Below are positions 39,635 to 51,369 of a stretch of 64,000 nucleotides of DNA, piece after piece. The DNA is from Cololabis saira (lineage: Eukaryota; Chordata; Actinopteri; Beloniformes; Belonidae). The stretch lies in contig NC_084599.1 in NCBI RefSeq assembly GCF_033807715.1, forward strand, positions 25,972,125 to 26,036,124, read 5' to 3'. The position numbers were made by a program, and so were the translations under genes. Every line of letters begins with the position of its first letter. Position 1 is the first letter of the stretch. The notes beneath the pieces were generated by a model. The model searched no databases. It was given only the letters and a program-made list of their open reading frames with translations, and had not been told where the DNA came from.

Positions 39635-42600
39635 CATTTTGTTTTACAACCTGGGCCAAAAATGAGCATTTTGCCAATCTAAATAAACTTGTATTTATTA
39701 TGTTATTGCAGGATTATCTCCTCCATCCTGCCTTATGGCCAGGAGAATAGTTTCCAAATAGTGTGCTGGGCTGATATGAGGCTCTGCCGTACAGAGTTCA
39801 GAGCAACATTATAAAGGAGTTCAGATTACACATCCCCCGCACATCAGTAAGATATATGATTATCTGTAGACAGAATGTCCTAAGACGTCTTACCTATCTA
39901 AGTTTCGGAGAGCAGGGAGAAACTTGGGGCCGTTCCTACAGTATGTGCCTCGAAAGAGTACTGTTCTGCTTTCACAAGAAAACTACAGCTGCTGTTCTCT
40001 GTTTGTGATCCATCCTGATTAACTAAGATGACTATGCTCATAACTCAACTAAAAATGATAATACAGTAATACGCTAGCTACATTTGATTACGCGGTGATT
40101 GTACAAGTATTATCATATAGGCAAAGGATGCAAATATTGTAGTCTTACGTGTAGTCAAATCAGGTCATTGGTAAATTCTTCCCTGACAGTCAACAATTTG
40201 GACCAAGAGTCTAAATGTGTGGAAGAAATCTAGCAAACGTTTAATTATATCTGCACATGGTATAATATGAATCCTAGTCTTTGAAAGAAAAGTACTATAC
40301 GTCTGAACAGGTAGGTGGAGCAGTTGAAGATGATTTAAAATGACGCCCATGACATAATATTGGCCAAAATTTAGGCTACTAGTAGGGTCATCAGATATTT
40401 TAGATAAAGGAATTCTTACAGAATGGTTTACCAGTAAATAGAGAATAGTAGACATTTTTTATGACAAAAAAAAAAAAAAAAAATATCAGTTTTGTGATAG
40501 TTGTACTTCTTTTATAGTTGTGTAGTGCATGGGATGGTGGGAAAAAAGAATCAAGAACATCTATTTAGATATAGAACATGACCAGATGATAACACATTTA
40601 ATTAACCGAGTGGTTTTCTACTAGACTACCCAGATTAAGTTTCTTTTAAGTAGGCCAAAGAGAGGAATTTAAAATCAGAATCACTATGTGAGCCTTATAG
40701 CTTTACTCATGAAATATAAATGCAGTCTTTCACTCTGCCAGGGTCTGACATACGCAAGGATTTTTAAATATTACAGCAACTTTACTTGCCAGAGTAACGG
40801 TCAGAAATCTAAATGAGGGTAGTAAAAATAACAAGAGGCTAGGTGTCATCCAAAGGAGCAAGACTACATATTTCACAGACACTGGTGGGAATCACAGGAC
40901 ACAAACCAGTTAAAATGTGGAGGGCCAGAATATATGATGTGGACAATTAGTGGCTTAGTTGTGGTATCTGGTGTTTTGTGCATTTGCAGGGATCTGTGTG
41001 TGGATATTTATGCACGTTTCTTTAGCTGAAGACACCACCGAGGCATCCATTTCAAAGGATCTCTCCCCAGTGGCTGCTGCCTCTCCCATTTTCGTGTAGA
41101 GAATAGGTTCTGTGGAAAGGCGGTTGCGGAAATACTGAGCAAACTTCTTTGATGACCGAACCGAAAAGAGCCAAAAGAACACAGTCTGACAGTAGAGTTA
41201 TTTTCTAAATGTTAAAGAAAGGGAATCATTTCAAGTGATTAGTAAACCAGCTTAGTACAAGAATGTCTCAAAGACGTTTTTCAGGATTAACTCTGTCAGA
41301 CCAATGTAGAAGCATTTTAAAAGATGTTGTCTTTTACTTTTTGGTCTGTTAATACCCAAATCTTTTCCACCCATTATTAACCAAATTACACAACTACTTT
41401 GTTTTAAAGGCTTTTGGGCTGAAGATTTGGCAGCATTGTGAAGACATTTTACTCCTACTTGTCTATTAAGCTTTCCTATCAGATTGGAATCAAGGCAGGA
41501 AAACCAGAAGCTGTAACGTATAATCTTGAAAGGTTCATTTGGTTTGGGCCTTGTTCAGGCTCCGAAAAACACCATCTAATCCCTGGGACCCATTCCTTCT
41601 GACATTTTTCATCTGCCCCCCAACCATCCCCTCAACCTCACTAATGGGACATTCAGTCCATCTGTGGTCTTCACTGAAGCAGGGATTATGGATGGGAGAC
41701 TTCATCCACCCACTGTCTCCATGCTGAATCTCACCATGACATGCAAGAAATCATGTACTAGCCTCCGTCTGCGGGGCTCCATGTACATGAGTCCACACAT
41801 TTTCATGTCATATCATTGCCTTACTGAAATATTGAAAAAAAGACTCTTTTTCAAACCGTAACATGTCAGCCATCAGGTAAATGGTGCCAGTACACACAGT
41901 TTGAGATGGAGCAACTCAGTGAGGGGTTATTAAAACTAGTATGTGCCTCACAAAAGCAGTTTGAGCAGTTATTTCGCTGCGGAAGGTTTTAAATCGTGGG
42001 GGAGTTTTGAGCACACATGTGAAACATTGTGGACTGAAAAAGGTCGGTCAGACTTAGGTTAAGTGTTCTGAACGTTGGCTGGATCATGAATAGATAACAC
42101 GGCAGTATGGAAAATGCTCCATCGTCTGAGTTATTGTTCTTTTAGGGGAAAAAAAACAACAATCTGTCTTATGTTTTAATTAAAATTCAGTTTATATTTT
42201 TATTGTTAATCAAGGCCATTAAAAAAAAAGATAATTAAAAGCTTATTTATTGACATCTCCCCCAAAAAAACATTTCAATCTAAAACTCGTGGTGGTAGGA
42301 GAGTTGTGTGTTCATGTTAAAGCAAAAACAAATGTCTCAGGCATTAACTTTATTTGCAAAATGCTTTTTCTGGGAATGCTCATGCTGCAGTCCATCATTC
42401 ACAGTAACATTTTGAAATAAAACTTACAATTCAGTAAAAAGCCAACTTCACTCTTTCGACTAGACCTTCTGGCCTTTCATATTTGTAGAAGTAATTTACC
42501 AAAGCTACAATCTCATATAAAAAACCTCAGTGTAAGGAATACACACAGCCAGCTTTGCAAAGGTACACAGATCGTGAGGGGCTCCTCCGCAAGGATAGAT

Positions 42601-44219
42601 AAACGACAGGCTTCGCGCCCGCCGACAACGGCTGAACATTGTTAGGGGGTTAGTGCCGCTCGCTCTTCCCAGGATTCTGCTACTTTTTGTTTGAGAGAAG
42701 CTGCTCACTCATAAAAAAAAAAGGAAAAAAACCCACAAAAAACAGCTGAAGAAACAGCTGATTTGAGTTGCAGTGTGGAGTTTCTCCTCAAGCTTTCCTT
42801 GCAGTGCTATTGGAATAAAAATAAAGAAAAAAACATAACTTTTTTATTTTTTCTAAAGCCAGGCTTGATAATTATAATGTTACCACTTTTCCCCTTAATC
42901 TCACTTTTTTACCAAGAGCCCTTGCGTCATAGGTGCATAAATTGTCCTTTGCTTGTACTATGATGATCATCATACCCCATATTCCCATCTCGGCTCTGAC
43001 ATCATCCCTCCCCTCAGACTCTACCTGTACTGAGAAATTAGGCGTCATGAAGAAAAACTTAATTCCCTGATTCTCAGACTCGGAGCCTAAACGTGGATTG
43101 TGGAGGGATTTTCAAGTATCAGCTTGCTTGATAGTTGTGGATCGATTGCGGACAGAGTTTTTTTTTTCTTCTCCTTTTAAATAAACCAGTGAAAGAGAGG
43201 TTATAATTACAGCAAACCATCCAGACGAGTGTATGTGAGCGCAGACTGAAGTATTTCATTTATCTTTTTATATTTGTGCCTTTTGTTATGAGTTTCAGCA
43301 CAAATAGCTTAGACCTTTCATTGTGTTCTGCAGGAATAAACTGATTTCATTGTTGTTTAATAGCATTGCATTAGAAATAGGATCAAGAAATATCACATGC
43401 ATATTTAAGTTTCACCTGTGTGACCTACGTATCAGTGCTTTTCTATATGCTTTTCATTTATATCTACCAGTGTAATAAAATCATAAATGAAGACAGCTGA
43501 GCATGTTAAACAGATGGTTTCATCATGCAGGGTATATGTGTGTGTGTGTGTGGGTCTTACTCTGTCAGCGGTCTGAAAATAGAATGTGACTTAAAAGGTT
43601 AAAAGAGCGTCCTTAACTGTTTTTTTAAGTTTAATCATGCAAGCCCGCCTTCTGAAGGAGTTCTCCCTTTGACTGCAAAGCTTTCCTCTTCATTGCCTAA
43701 AATGGAACAACTCACAAATCACTTTTGGCAGACCATTTTTCCTCATCTGAATGGAAAGGTGTTCATTAATTACGCTGTATTTGTTTAGCTGAAGGGTTTT
43801 TATATTTTCTCAGTGCAACAAAAATGCTTCAGCAAATCAAGTTACATAATTGTACAAAAGTGATTTTTGTTTCGAATTAAAACAAATGGCAAAAAGTAAC
43901 AAAAAAAGAAAAAAATAGAAAAGCAACATGGACCACTTGAGGATATTAGTGTGAATGTTTTTCTACAAGACACTCAGCTGACATTGTTGTACCTAAAATC
44001 AACAGACAATCTGACTTAAAAAAAATCAGACAGATCAGTGCTGTTTGGATGCTACAAAAAAAACAAAAAAAACAGGGAATAAACAGTATGTACTGAAGAA
44101 AAGAGTTATACCAGGTGTTAAATCTGAAGACAGATGGGACAGCAGGAATGCAGTCATCTCTTATGGAAAATTCTTCGTCATACAGCAGCTAACAAAGTGA
44201 TGATGAGTCTGAATGCAAC
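39634..44219. other. Long non-coding stretch; one weak exon candidate
   Basis: No repeats with paired ends. An antisense open frame at 41182-40955 (76 codons, ending TAA) is preceded by a CAG that could be a splice acceptor. Its translation has mixed composition with no known domain. I treat it as unproven. Homopolymer A tracts occur near 40466 and 42227. Confidence 0.4.
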
Positions 44220-45095
44220 TGTGTTCCTCCAGAGAAGGACACTGTGGCTCAGTGCTACGTCGCTGTGATATGGACCCTGACCTGACCTGTGATTAATGCC
44301 TCTGTGCCGTCCTTCAGTCCACGCTTTTCCAGCCATTGGTAGGATTTTTCAATGCCAGCCACTTCCGTAAACGACATATGCTGACCTTTGGCTTCTCTTT
44401 TCACAATTGTTCCTCAGTGGATTTCAGTTGTCTGATACATTTACTTAGCAGTTAATCCTTAGGGGCAATCTTCTTGATGTATTCTGGGATCTTCGTTGTC
44501 TCATCCTGGATGGGCGATTTGACTCTCACTAAGCCTCCCTCTCTCGGCTTCATGTAGATCTTAAGGTGTTGGACTTGGGATGAAGTCCTCTAGGGCTGGG
44601 CGATTTTGGACAAAAATAAAATCCAGATTTTTTTCTCTGAAAACCCGATTTTCGATTTCGATTTAAATTTTTTGGTAAAACTACAAAAGACAATGGAATA
44701 AATTGTTTCAAATACTTTATCTTTATTTTTAAAGAAAAATAGCAAACAAATTTCCCTATTGAAGTGCAATTGAAAGATACTGTAAATCTTCCTTGAGTTT
44801 AGTAAAGTGACAACATTTACAATTTTCTTGACCAAACAAAGATGACTAGACGAGCTCTGTCTGTAATGCAGCCAACTGCAAAAAAGGAAAATCGATTTTC
44901 CGATTTTCCTTTTTTTAACATCGTCTTGATTAATAAATCCGATTTAGATTTAAAATCGATTATTCGCACAGCCCTAAAGTCCTCCATGTGTAATGAGGAG
45001 CTTCTTTGTCTTGATATCAGTGGCTTCCATCTCTACCTGTAGATGTGTTTGAATTCCTTTGAATTCCTGCAGATGTTGCCCAATTCAAGAGGATT
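44220..45095 (-). pseudogene. R2/R4-type LINE ORF relic, split by a hAT-like MITE
   Basis: Read on the minus strand, two diagnostic pieces are visible: 'REGGLVRVKSPIQDETTKI' (about 44482-44538) and 'YQWLEKRGLKDGTEALI' (about 44291-44341). Both match, from memory, the region after the reverse transcriptase of fish LINEs that carry a C-terminal restriction-like endonuclease. A stop (TAA) follows 'IAPKD' between the two pieces, and frames shift, so the ORF is dead. The sequence to the right of the MITE (44985-45095) continues the same gene upstream. The reverse transcriptase core and the endonuclease itself are not recognisable. The clade name is inference. Confidence 0.65.
44591..44976. mobile_element. 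hAT-like MITE, 386 bp, inserted in a LINE relic
   Basis: The ends are tagggctgggcgattttgg and, inverted, tagggctgtgcgaataatcg. A perfect 8-bp duplication AAGTCCTC lies at 44583-44590 and 44977-44984. Subterminal sequences are rich in 'gattttcgattt'-like strings. No coding sequence. The insertion is younger than the LINE copy it splits. Confidence 0.9.
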
Positions 45096-46986
45096 ATTAC
45101 CCAAACTTCCAAACATAATGGATAACACTTCACATCGTAAACAAATATACGGCTAAACAAGAGTGTCTTTATTTGGGGGTTCTGTCAACCGCTACAGTAG
45201 GTCATTCCTGCCCACTCTAGTTTTACATTATGACATGACTGTTTTTTCTTCTTGTAGTTAAGGCAACTAGCTCCACCCTTGAATTCCACCACTATAAACA
45301 TAGCTGTAAAGATGTGGTTGAGATGGTTGGACTGGTAATGAATCCCGCTGGTATTTTGACCAAAGAATGTAAAACTTTATTAATAGCTTAGGGAAATCGT
45401 GTCAAGTCTTGAAAACAGGGCTGAACATGTTTCTTTTACAGCTCATTAAGAGGAAACAAAACAACAACAGATTTGACTGAAAGAGACTGAAAGTTACTTC
45501 AAACCAGATGGTGAGAATCAGACAAGAGATAAAAGGAGGATAAGAAGCGGCAAGTATACAACACCTCGTTATTCAAATTCTTTACCACTTCTTAGCACTT
45601 GGAAATTACGATGGATAGTTTCTCTTTCCCTCCTCTATTCTCATTGGGTGAGATCAGAGTCAGGGTCTAAACAGTGCAATCGGCCATGTTTTATTGACTT
45701 GTACTGAGCCTATTATTTTCTCTGTGTCCCATTTTGTCTCAAATAAGCAGGTCACAAGGGATTTGAATATTCTTTTATTTCTTTTTTATAATAGTTTTTT
45801 TCTTTTTAAGTTCTGCAGCATCAGCTAAGTTTGCAAAGCTTCCATATGGGACAGAAGCTTGGTCCCTGCAACATTTGCTGTTGTGGTTTAGTACACTGTT
45901 AATACAGAGACGATTAAAGTGTCTACTTCATATGATGAAAACCAATAAATAAAAATAATTACTTGTACACTTGAAAGAAAAATCCCAATTTTTTTCTTAG
46001 TCATCAGCATTAGATAGGAACCCTGAGAGCTAATCCTATCCTACGCAATATCAACACAAAACATAAAACAGGCCATCTGTCCCACTGTAGGAGAATGTGA
46101 GAATGTTTCATGTTCAGTGTTACCCAGGCATGAAATGTAATGCTGAACAAGCAGTTTCCTTGACATATCACCAAAGTCCACATAAAGGGTTTGGAGGGAA
46201 TGCCGTCCGACTTTCACAAAAGTTGCTTCTTTTTTTTTGTTTTTTGTTTTGCTTTAGGCACCAAAACTACTTAGGTTAGGTTTAGGAGAAAGACATGGTT
46301 TGCATTAGATGAAACTCCTTAAGTTAAGTAAGTTCTGAATGTCAGTGGTTCAAAGTAATTGTGGAGTGATGCAAGTCCACAGACCAAATGCATAAATGAT
46401 GGATACACACAAAATCATACGTGCACATTTCCCTTAACAAAAACATAAAACAAAACATAATTTTTGGGGAATCACGCTCCTTGAATAACACATTTTTTTT
46501 TCTAATGTTCTTGGTGATGTTGTTAGTAGTTTTTTTTTCTAAACATACTGTAATTTTAACTAATTGTGTATTCTATAAATAGCAGCAGGGTTGCATAATG
46601 ATTGTGCATTAGGATGTTGGCTGGCTGTTGTGGTGGTGTAGGAAACCTTTTTCATTCAATTTTTAAAAGAGAAATTATTAACCCTAACCCCAATTCTAAA
46701 CCCAGCCCTGACACCAATCCTAAACCCAAACTCACTGGCTCAACCCTCCCCACCTCAGAACCAGGAAAACTTTGGATTGGGACCCAACGAAGACTCAACA
46801 TGGCGGGAATCTTCATAAACACTCCTAGGCAAATTGAAAGCTGTGCTTCAACCATGACCCGATCAAGGTTACTCTCATCGTCCTTCCTCCACATCATCCA
46901 AAGGATCACATCGTCAGGACAGAACTCATGGATCAGTAGAACAACCCAACTACAACTTTACACAGTAAGGGCTGTGTAATTATGCC
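45096..46986. other. Non-coding; short telomere-like run
   Basis: No gene recognised. At 46680-46730 a degenerate 'aaccctaacccc'/'ctaaaccca' run occurs, too short and impure to be an interstitial telomeric array. Confidence 0.45.
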
Positions 46987-46989
46987 TAA

Positions 46990-47454
46990 AGGCTGAATTA
47001 TGCTTCTGCGTCAAAATGGCGCTGTGCCTACGGCGTGTGGTTTGGATCGACGCAGAGGACACGCCGTCACTGACGTGCACCTCCCGAAAATTGTAACTAC
47101 GCGTCGAGGGGACGCAGACCACACGCAGACAGAGAGGGCTGTGGTTGGTTCACTTGGAAGCAACGTATTTCCGGTTACGGTTTGAATCAGTAGTGAACTT
47201 TCAGCGCTCTTTTCTTCGTTTATGTGTGATTTTTTTTGTTTTTGTTTTTGCACAATAGTTGTCCTTATTTCTTTGATTTACTGTGACCGGAAAAAGTCGG
47301 ATAAACCATTCAGAAAAAGATTGCTAACTAGTGGCCGCGGGGGGTACTGCACCGCGACCAAATGGAGAGACGGAGAAGTCCGAAGGGTTCACGACGGCGT
47401 CACGGCTGCGGCGTGTGTTCTGCGTTGGTGTGACGCAGAAGCATATTTCAGCCT
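46990..47454. mobile_element. 465-bp MITE related to the 12.9-kb hairpin element
   Basis: The ends are aggctgaattatgcttctgc and, inverted, aggctgaaatatgcttctgc, one mismatch in 20. TAA at 46987-46989 and 47455-47457 is a 3-bp duplication, as in PIF/Harbinger elements. The termini share the 'ggctga.ttatg.ttctgcgt' pattern with the element at 12929. The inverted similarity extends further inward through 'cgacgcaga..acacgccg' blocks. The interior is CpG-rich and has no transposase. Confidence 0.85.
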
Positions 47455-47457
47455 TAA

Positions 47458-47902
47458 ACCAGCACGGTTGTGACTGACGGTTAGCCAACCTCACGCTTGA
47501 TTCTTGGTCCCTCCTCTTCCCTCTCTTCTCCTGCCCCACTCATCACATTACACCCCAGAACCTACAGCTACTGTACGTGAATTTGAGGGATTCAAAACAG
47601 AGCACTGGGACCCAGAATGACATGTGCCGGCTCAAGCATTGCCGATTGCTCTCCATTCCAAACTGTATCGGTCACTGTACTGATGCAGGGAGATGCCATT
47701 GAGATGAACAACTCAGACCCTAACCTGATGCCTCTCTTTCTAATCCCACACACTAACTCAGACACTAACCCTTCTATGAATAGGAGTAATCTGAGCAAAC
47801 ACTGTGGACCAATCACAATCAAGGGAAGTGGGGCATGAGGAAACATAGAGCTGTTGGACCAGAGAGACCTCATTTTGAAAAAAAAAAAAAAAAAAAAAAA
47901 AT
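47458..47902 (+). other. Unclassified segment ending in a poly-A tract
   Basis: A 24-base A tract at 47879-47902 ends a moderately complex segment. It could be the 3' tail of an old retroposed sequence in plus orientation, but no source gene, SINE or LINE motif was recognised. ORFs on both strands are unconvincing. Confidence 0.3.
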
Positions 47903-50460
47903 CTTTAAAATGTGGGATCATAGGGCTGTTGGAAGGAAGGGATGGCCCTGTATTAACACATTTTTATGCAAGTATCTGTTCTTTTTCCACTTAATTTGTA
48001 TCTGCTCAATGTAGTTGGAAAAAGCCTTGATTTGTCATATGATTAAACAATCTTCAAACTATTGACAATAAACATCTGATTGATTTAATTTGTTACAAAA
48101 AGATAAAGGTTCATATGTTTTAGGTAATATTATTATTTTAAGAGTGAACACAGAAAATATCTGGATTGATATTCCCTTCTTTATGCTGACAATATTTAAA
48201 CCAGAACCACAAGCTGCTGCCTGTAGCCTTAAATTCCCTGAACAGACTTGGATCATCTGACTCTCTGGGAGAGTGTTTTCTTTTGTATTGTTCCCAAAAT
48301 GTCAAACTATTCCTTTAAGGCTAAACACAGTGACAAGATGCTGTACAGTTGCTTCTGCCAAACTCTTCCCCCACAACAGTGAAGCCTGAAAGGGCTGCGC
48401 TGCTCTTTGAGGAAGCACCTGTTATCTATTTAGAGTGCATTCTATTGTATAACTGCAAGTCTTCCCAAAAGAGGATACAGAGAGAGTTCTGTTAGTATCT
48501 GTTGATACTTGCTATTGCCAATTTTTCTTCTGGTTCCCTGTTGGATGGTCGATCAAGACGATTTCTAAAGATATTGCCATCTTGGAAACTGTTGCGTATC
48601 AGTCTGGATGCTTGCATTTATGTATATTGATTAGCCTTGAACTTTGAACTTGCGTTTTTCCCTTGGCAGTAATGTTTGAGCCACGTCCCTCGTGAAGCTG
48701 TTTCACTGTAAATGTATCCGCTCGTCTTTTCTGTTCAAGGAATCTGCTTATCTGATGTTGACTTCCTGAGATCTTGCCCGTAAACAAACCTGAAGGCCGA
48801 TCCTTTTTCTAAAAATCCCCACCAGGTCTCAGGGGGTGAATGAAAGAGGAAGCTGAAAGGAAAGAGAGAAGATAAGGGGGAAAGGAAGGGAAAGAAAGAA
48901 AGGTGAAGGAGAGAAGATGAAATGAAGTTTTGTACAGTTGAGTAAAAACTCTGAAGAGTAGGTCGGACTGTTGTTCAGGTCAAAAAATATGTTTCCTGAG
49001 GCAGGTTTGATGGGCCATGCACAGCAATAAATCTCAAGTTTCTCCTCATCTTCTCCTCTTTTCTTCTTTGTTCACTCACCCCCTTTCTTTGACCCTGCAA
49101 TGATGCGCTACTCCAACTGTGGTTAATGTTATTAAAGCTCCAGCTATGGCCTCTGTTCCAAGTAAAATAAAACAACAATGCCTCCAGCCCTGCAGAAACC
49201 TTACAGCTGGTCCTCGAGTAACTCAAGAATGTATAGCTCTGTCACTGCTTTCCGGTACAAGCTGCATTCACCTTGCAGATCTGCTCCAGACCCCATGCTG
49301 ATTTAAATCTAAATGCTAATGTAAAATGATCACACTTTGTGCGAGTGAGACATTTCTGCCCTCCAGTTTGTTTTCCTTTTAACTTGTTTTTTTTTAGAAA
49401 AAAATATTGTAGGTTTGTTGTAACATTTGTAATCAAGCCTTGAATGAAACAAAAAAAAAAACAACAAGATAAAACGCATGACTTCACATCCTCTTGTGTG
49501 ATACCTCATCAAGCGGAGCAAGAAAGGGGGTACGGTCGCACGGGGAAGCTCATGGCTCATGACTACAGTGATTTGTTTGAAAATGTGGGGAAGTAAATCT
49601 TTACAGAGAAAAAATTAGCTGTTAAAAAAATAATTATTGTGTTTAGTTATATAACTGTGAGCGGAGATGGGCATTAATTCTTAGTGGAAGTATTAAACAA
49701 TCGCAGTTTCTAAATGACATCTATTCAACACCAGGAACAATATGACATTATTCTATAAATTGAACTTGTGTGCAGGAGAAACTTTTGCTAGTTTACTGAA
49801 CAGTTTAATGTGGCTTACAAGATTAAACTGAATTTAGTGCTGAGTATTATTATAATAACGACTTCCCTGGCTATTATGTACCTTGTCTTTTCCAAGAGGG
49901 CAGATTAAAGCCAAATATTAGAAGAAAAATGTAACCCCCACCTAGAGCAGAACAGAGAATTTATAGTTGTAATAATACTCTTACTCTGAGAACCCTTTTC
50001 ATTATTTTTCCCAGCATGTGAAGTCACTGTAAGCTTTGTTGTCATGGACGTTACATGGCTATAATTTCTGTTGGATGGTGACTATCATCCAACATATCAT
50101 TTAAACTAGTTCCAAGACGAAACTTTGCGTGTCAAATCGATGTATAAAAAGTTCTTGAAGGCCAACGTTTCAAACTCTTAATATAATTTGAAGTGAAAAT
50201 TTAAGCAGTGTGGATTGGGAGTGCTTTAGATGATGAGTGGTAGTGGCAAAAATGTGGAGTGGGAGGAACTTAGACTCTTTTAAGTCACCAGTATGAGAGC
50301 ATTTTGGCATCCCTGTTGATGAGGTTTCCACAGTTCTGGGAAACTTCAGGCCAGGCAGGAGTAATGCCGGAAGGTACGGAGCTGCTGCGGAGATATGTTC
50401 ATTGTCTGTTTGGGGGTTCTGTGCATCCGGATGATGGATGGTGTATATCAGTTTAAAGAC
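47903..50460. other. Non-coding stretch, nothing recognised
   Basis: A purine-rich run lies at about 48840-48920. No paired repeats or coding motifs. Confidence 0.45.
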
Positions 50461-50670
50461 TTCTGGATCAGAATCAGAATGACTTCATTGCCAGTGTCGG
50501 TGAAACAGGTTCACAGATTAGGAAATTTGCTCTGATATAACGGTGCAAATAACATAAGATAATGGAAAAAGTCAAAAGAATACAAGATCAAATAAAATTA
50601 AAGCTGCAAGCAGCGATGAACGGGCCCTCGCACTCACGGCCACCGCCCCCCATAAGCATATCAGAAAAGA

Positions 50671-51340
50671 CACCACCCACGACTTCCTATGTCAAACCAT
50701 TCAAAAGCTATAGCAGAAAAAAGGGACAACCAATGAGAAGAAGGGGCGGGGCTAATTCAGGCCAATGAAGGTCAAGGACTCCATAAAGAATCTGATGACA
50801 CCACCCACGACTTCCTATGTCAAACCATTCCAGAGTTATAGCAGAAAATCGGGACAACCAATCAGAAGAAGGGGCGGGGCTAATTAAGGCCAACTAAGCT
50901 TAAGGACTCATTACAGAGTCCCATGACACCACCCACGACTTCCTATGTCAAACCATTGAAAAGTTATAGCAGAAAAAAGGGACAACCAATCAGAAGAAGG
51001 GGCGGGGCTAATTCAGGCCAATGAAGGTCAAGGACTCCACACAGAATCTGATGACACCACCCACGACTCTCTATGTTAAACCATTCCAAAGTTATAGCAG
51101 AAAATCGGGACAACCAATCAGAAGAAGGGGCGGGGCTAATTCTGGCAAATGAAGGTCAAGGACTCCATAAAGAATCTGATGACACCACCCAGGACTCTCT
51201 ATGTCAAACCATTCCAATGTTATAGCAGAAAATCGGGACAACCAATCAGAAGAAGGGGCGGGGCTAATTAAGGCCAACGAAGCTTAAGGACTCATTACAG
51301 AGTCCCACTACACCACTCACAACTTCCTATGTCAAACCAT
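50671..51340. repeat. 128-bp tandem array, five full units and part of a sixth
   Basis: The anchor 'acttcctatgtcaaaccat' (with small variants) recurs with its reference base at 50681, 50809, 50937, 51065, 51193 and 51321, exactly 128 bp apart each time. Units come in two types by the spacer ending: 'ggtcaaggactcca' or 'gcttaaggactcat', in the order A, B, A, A, B. Each unit also contains 'gaagaaggggcggggctaat'. Confidence 0.95.
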
Positions 51341-51369
51341 TCAAAAGTTATGGCAGAGAAAAGTATTCT

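Noticed and set aside
46680..46730. Telomere-like CCCTAA repeats
   Set aside because: Only a few impure copies; not an interstitial telomeric array.
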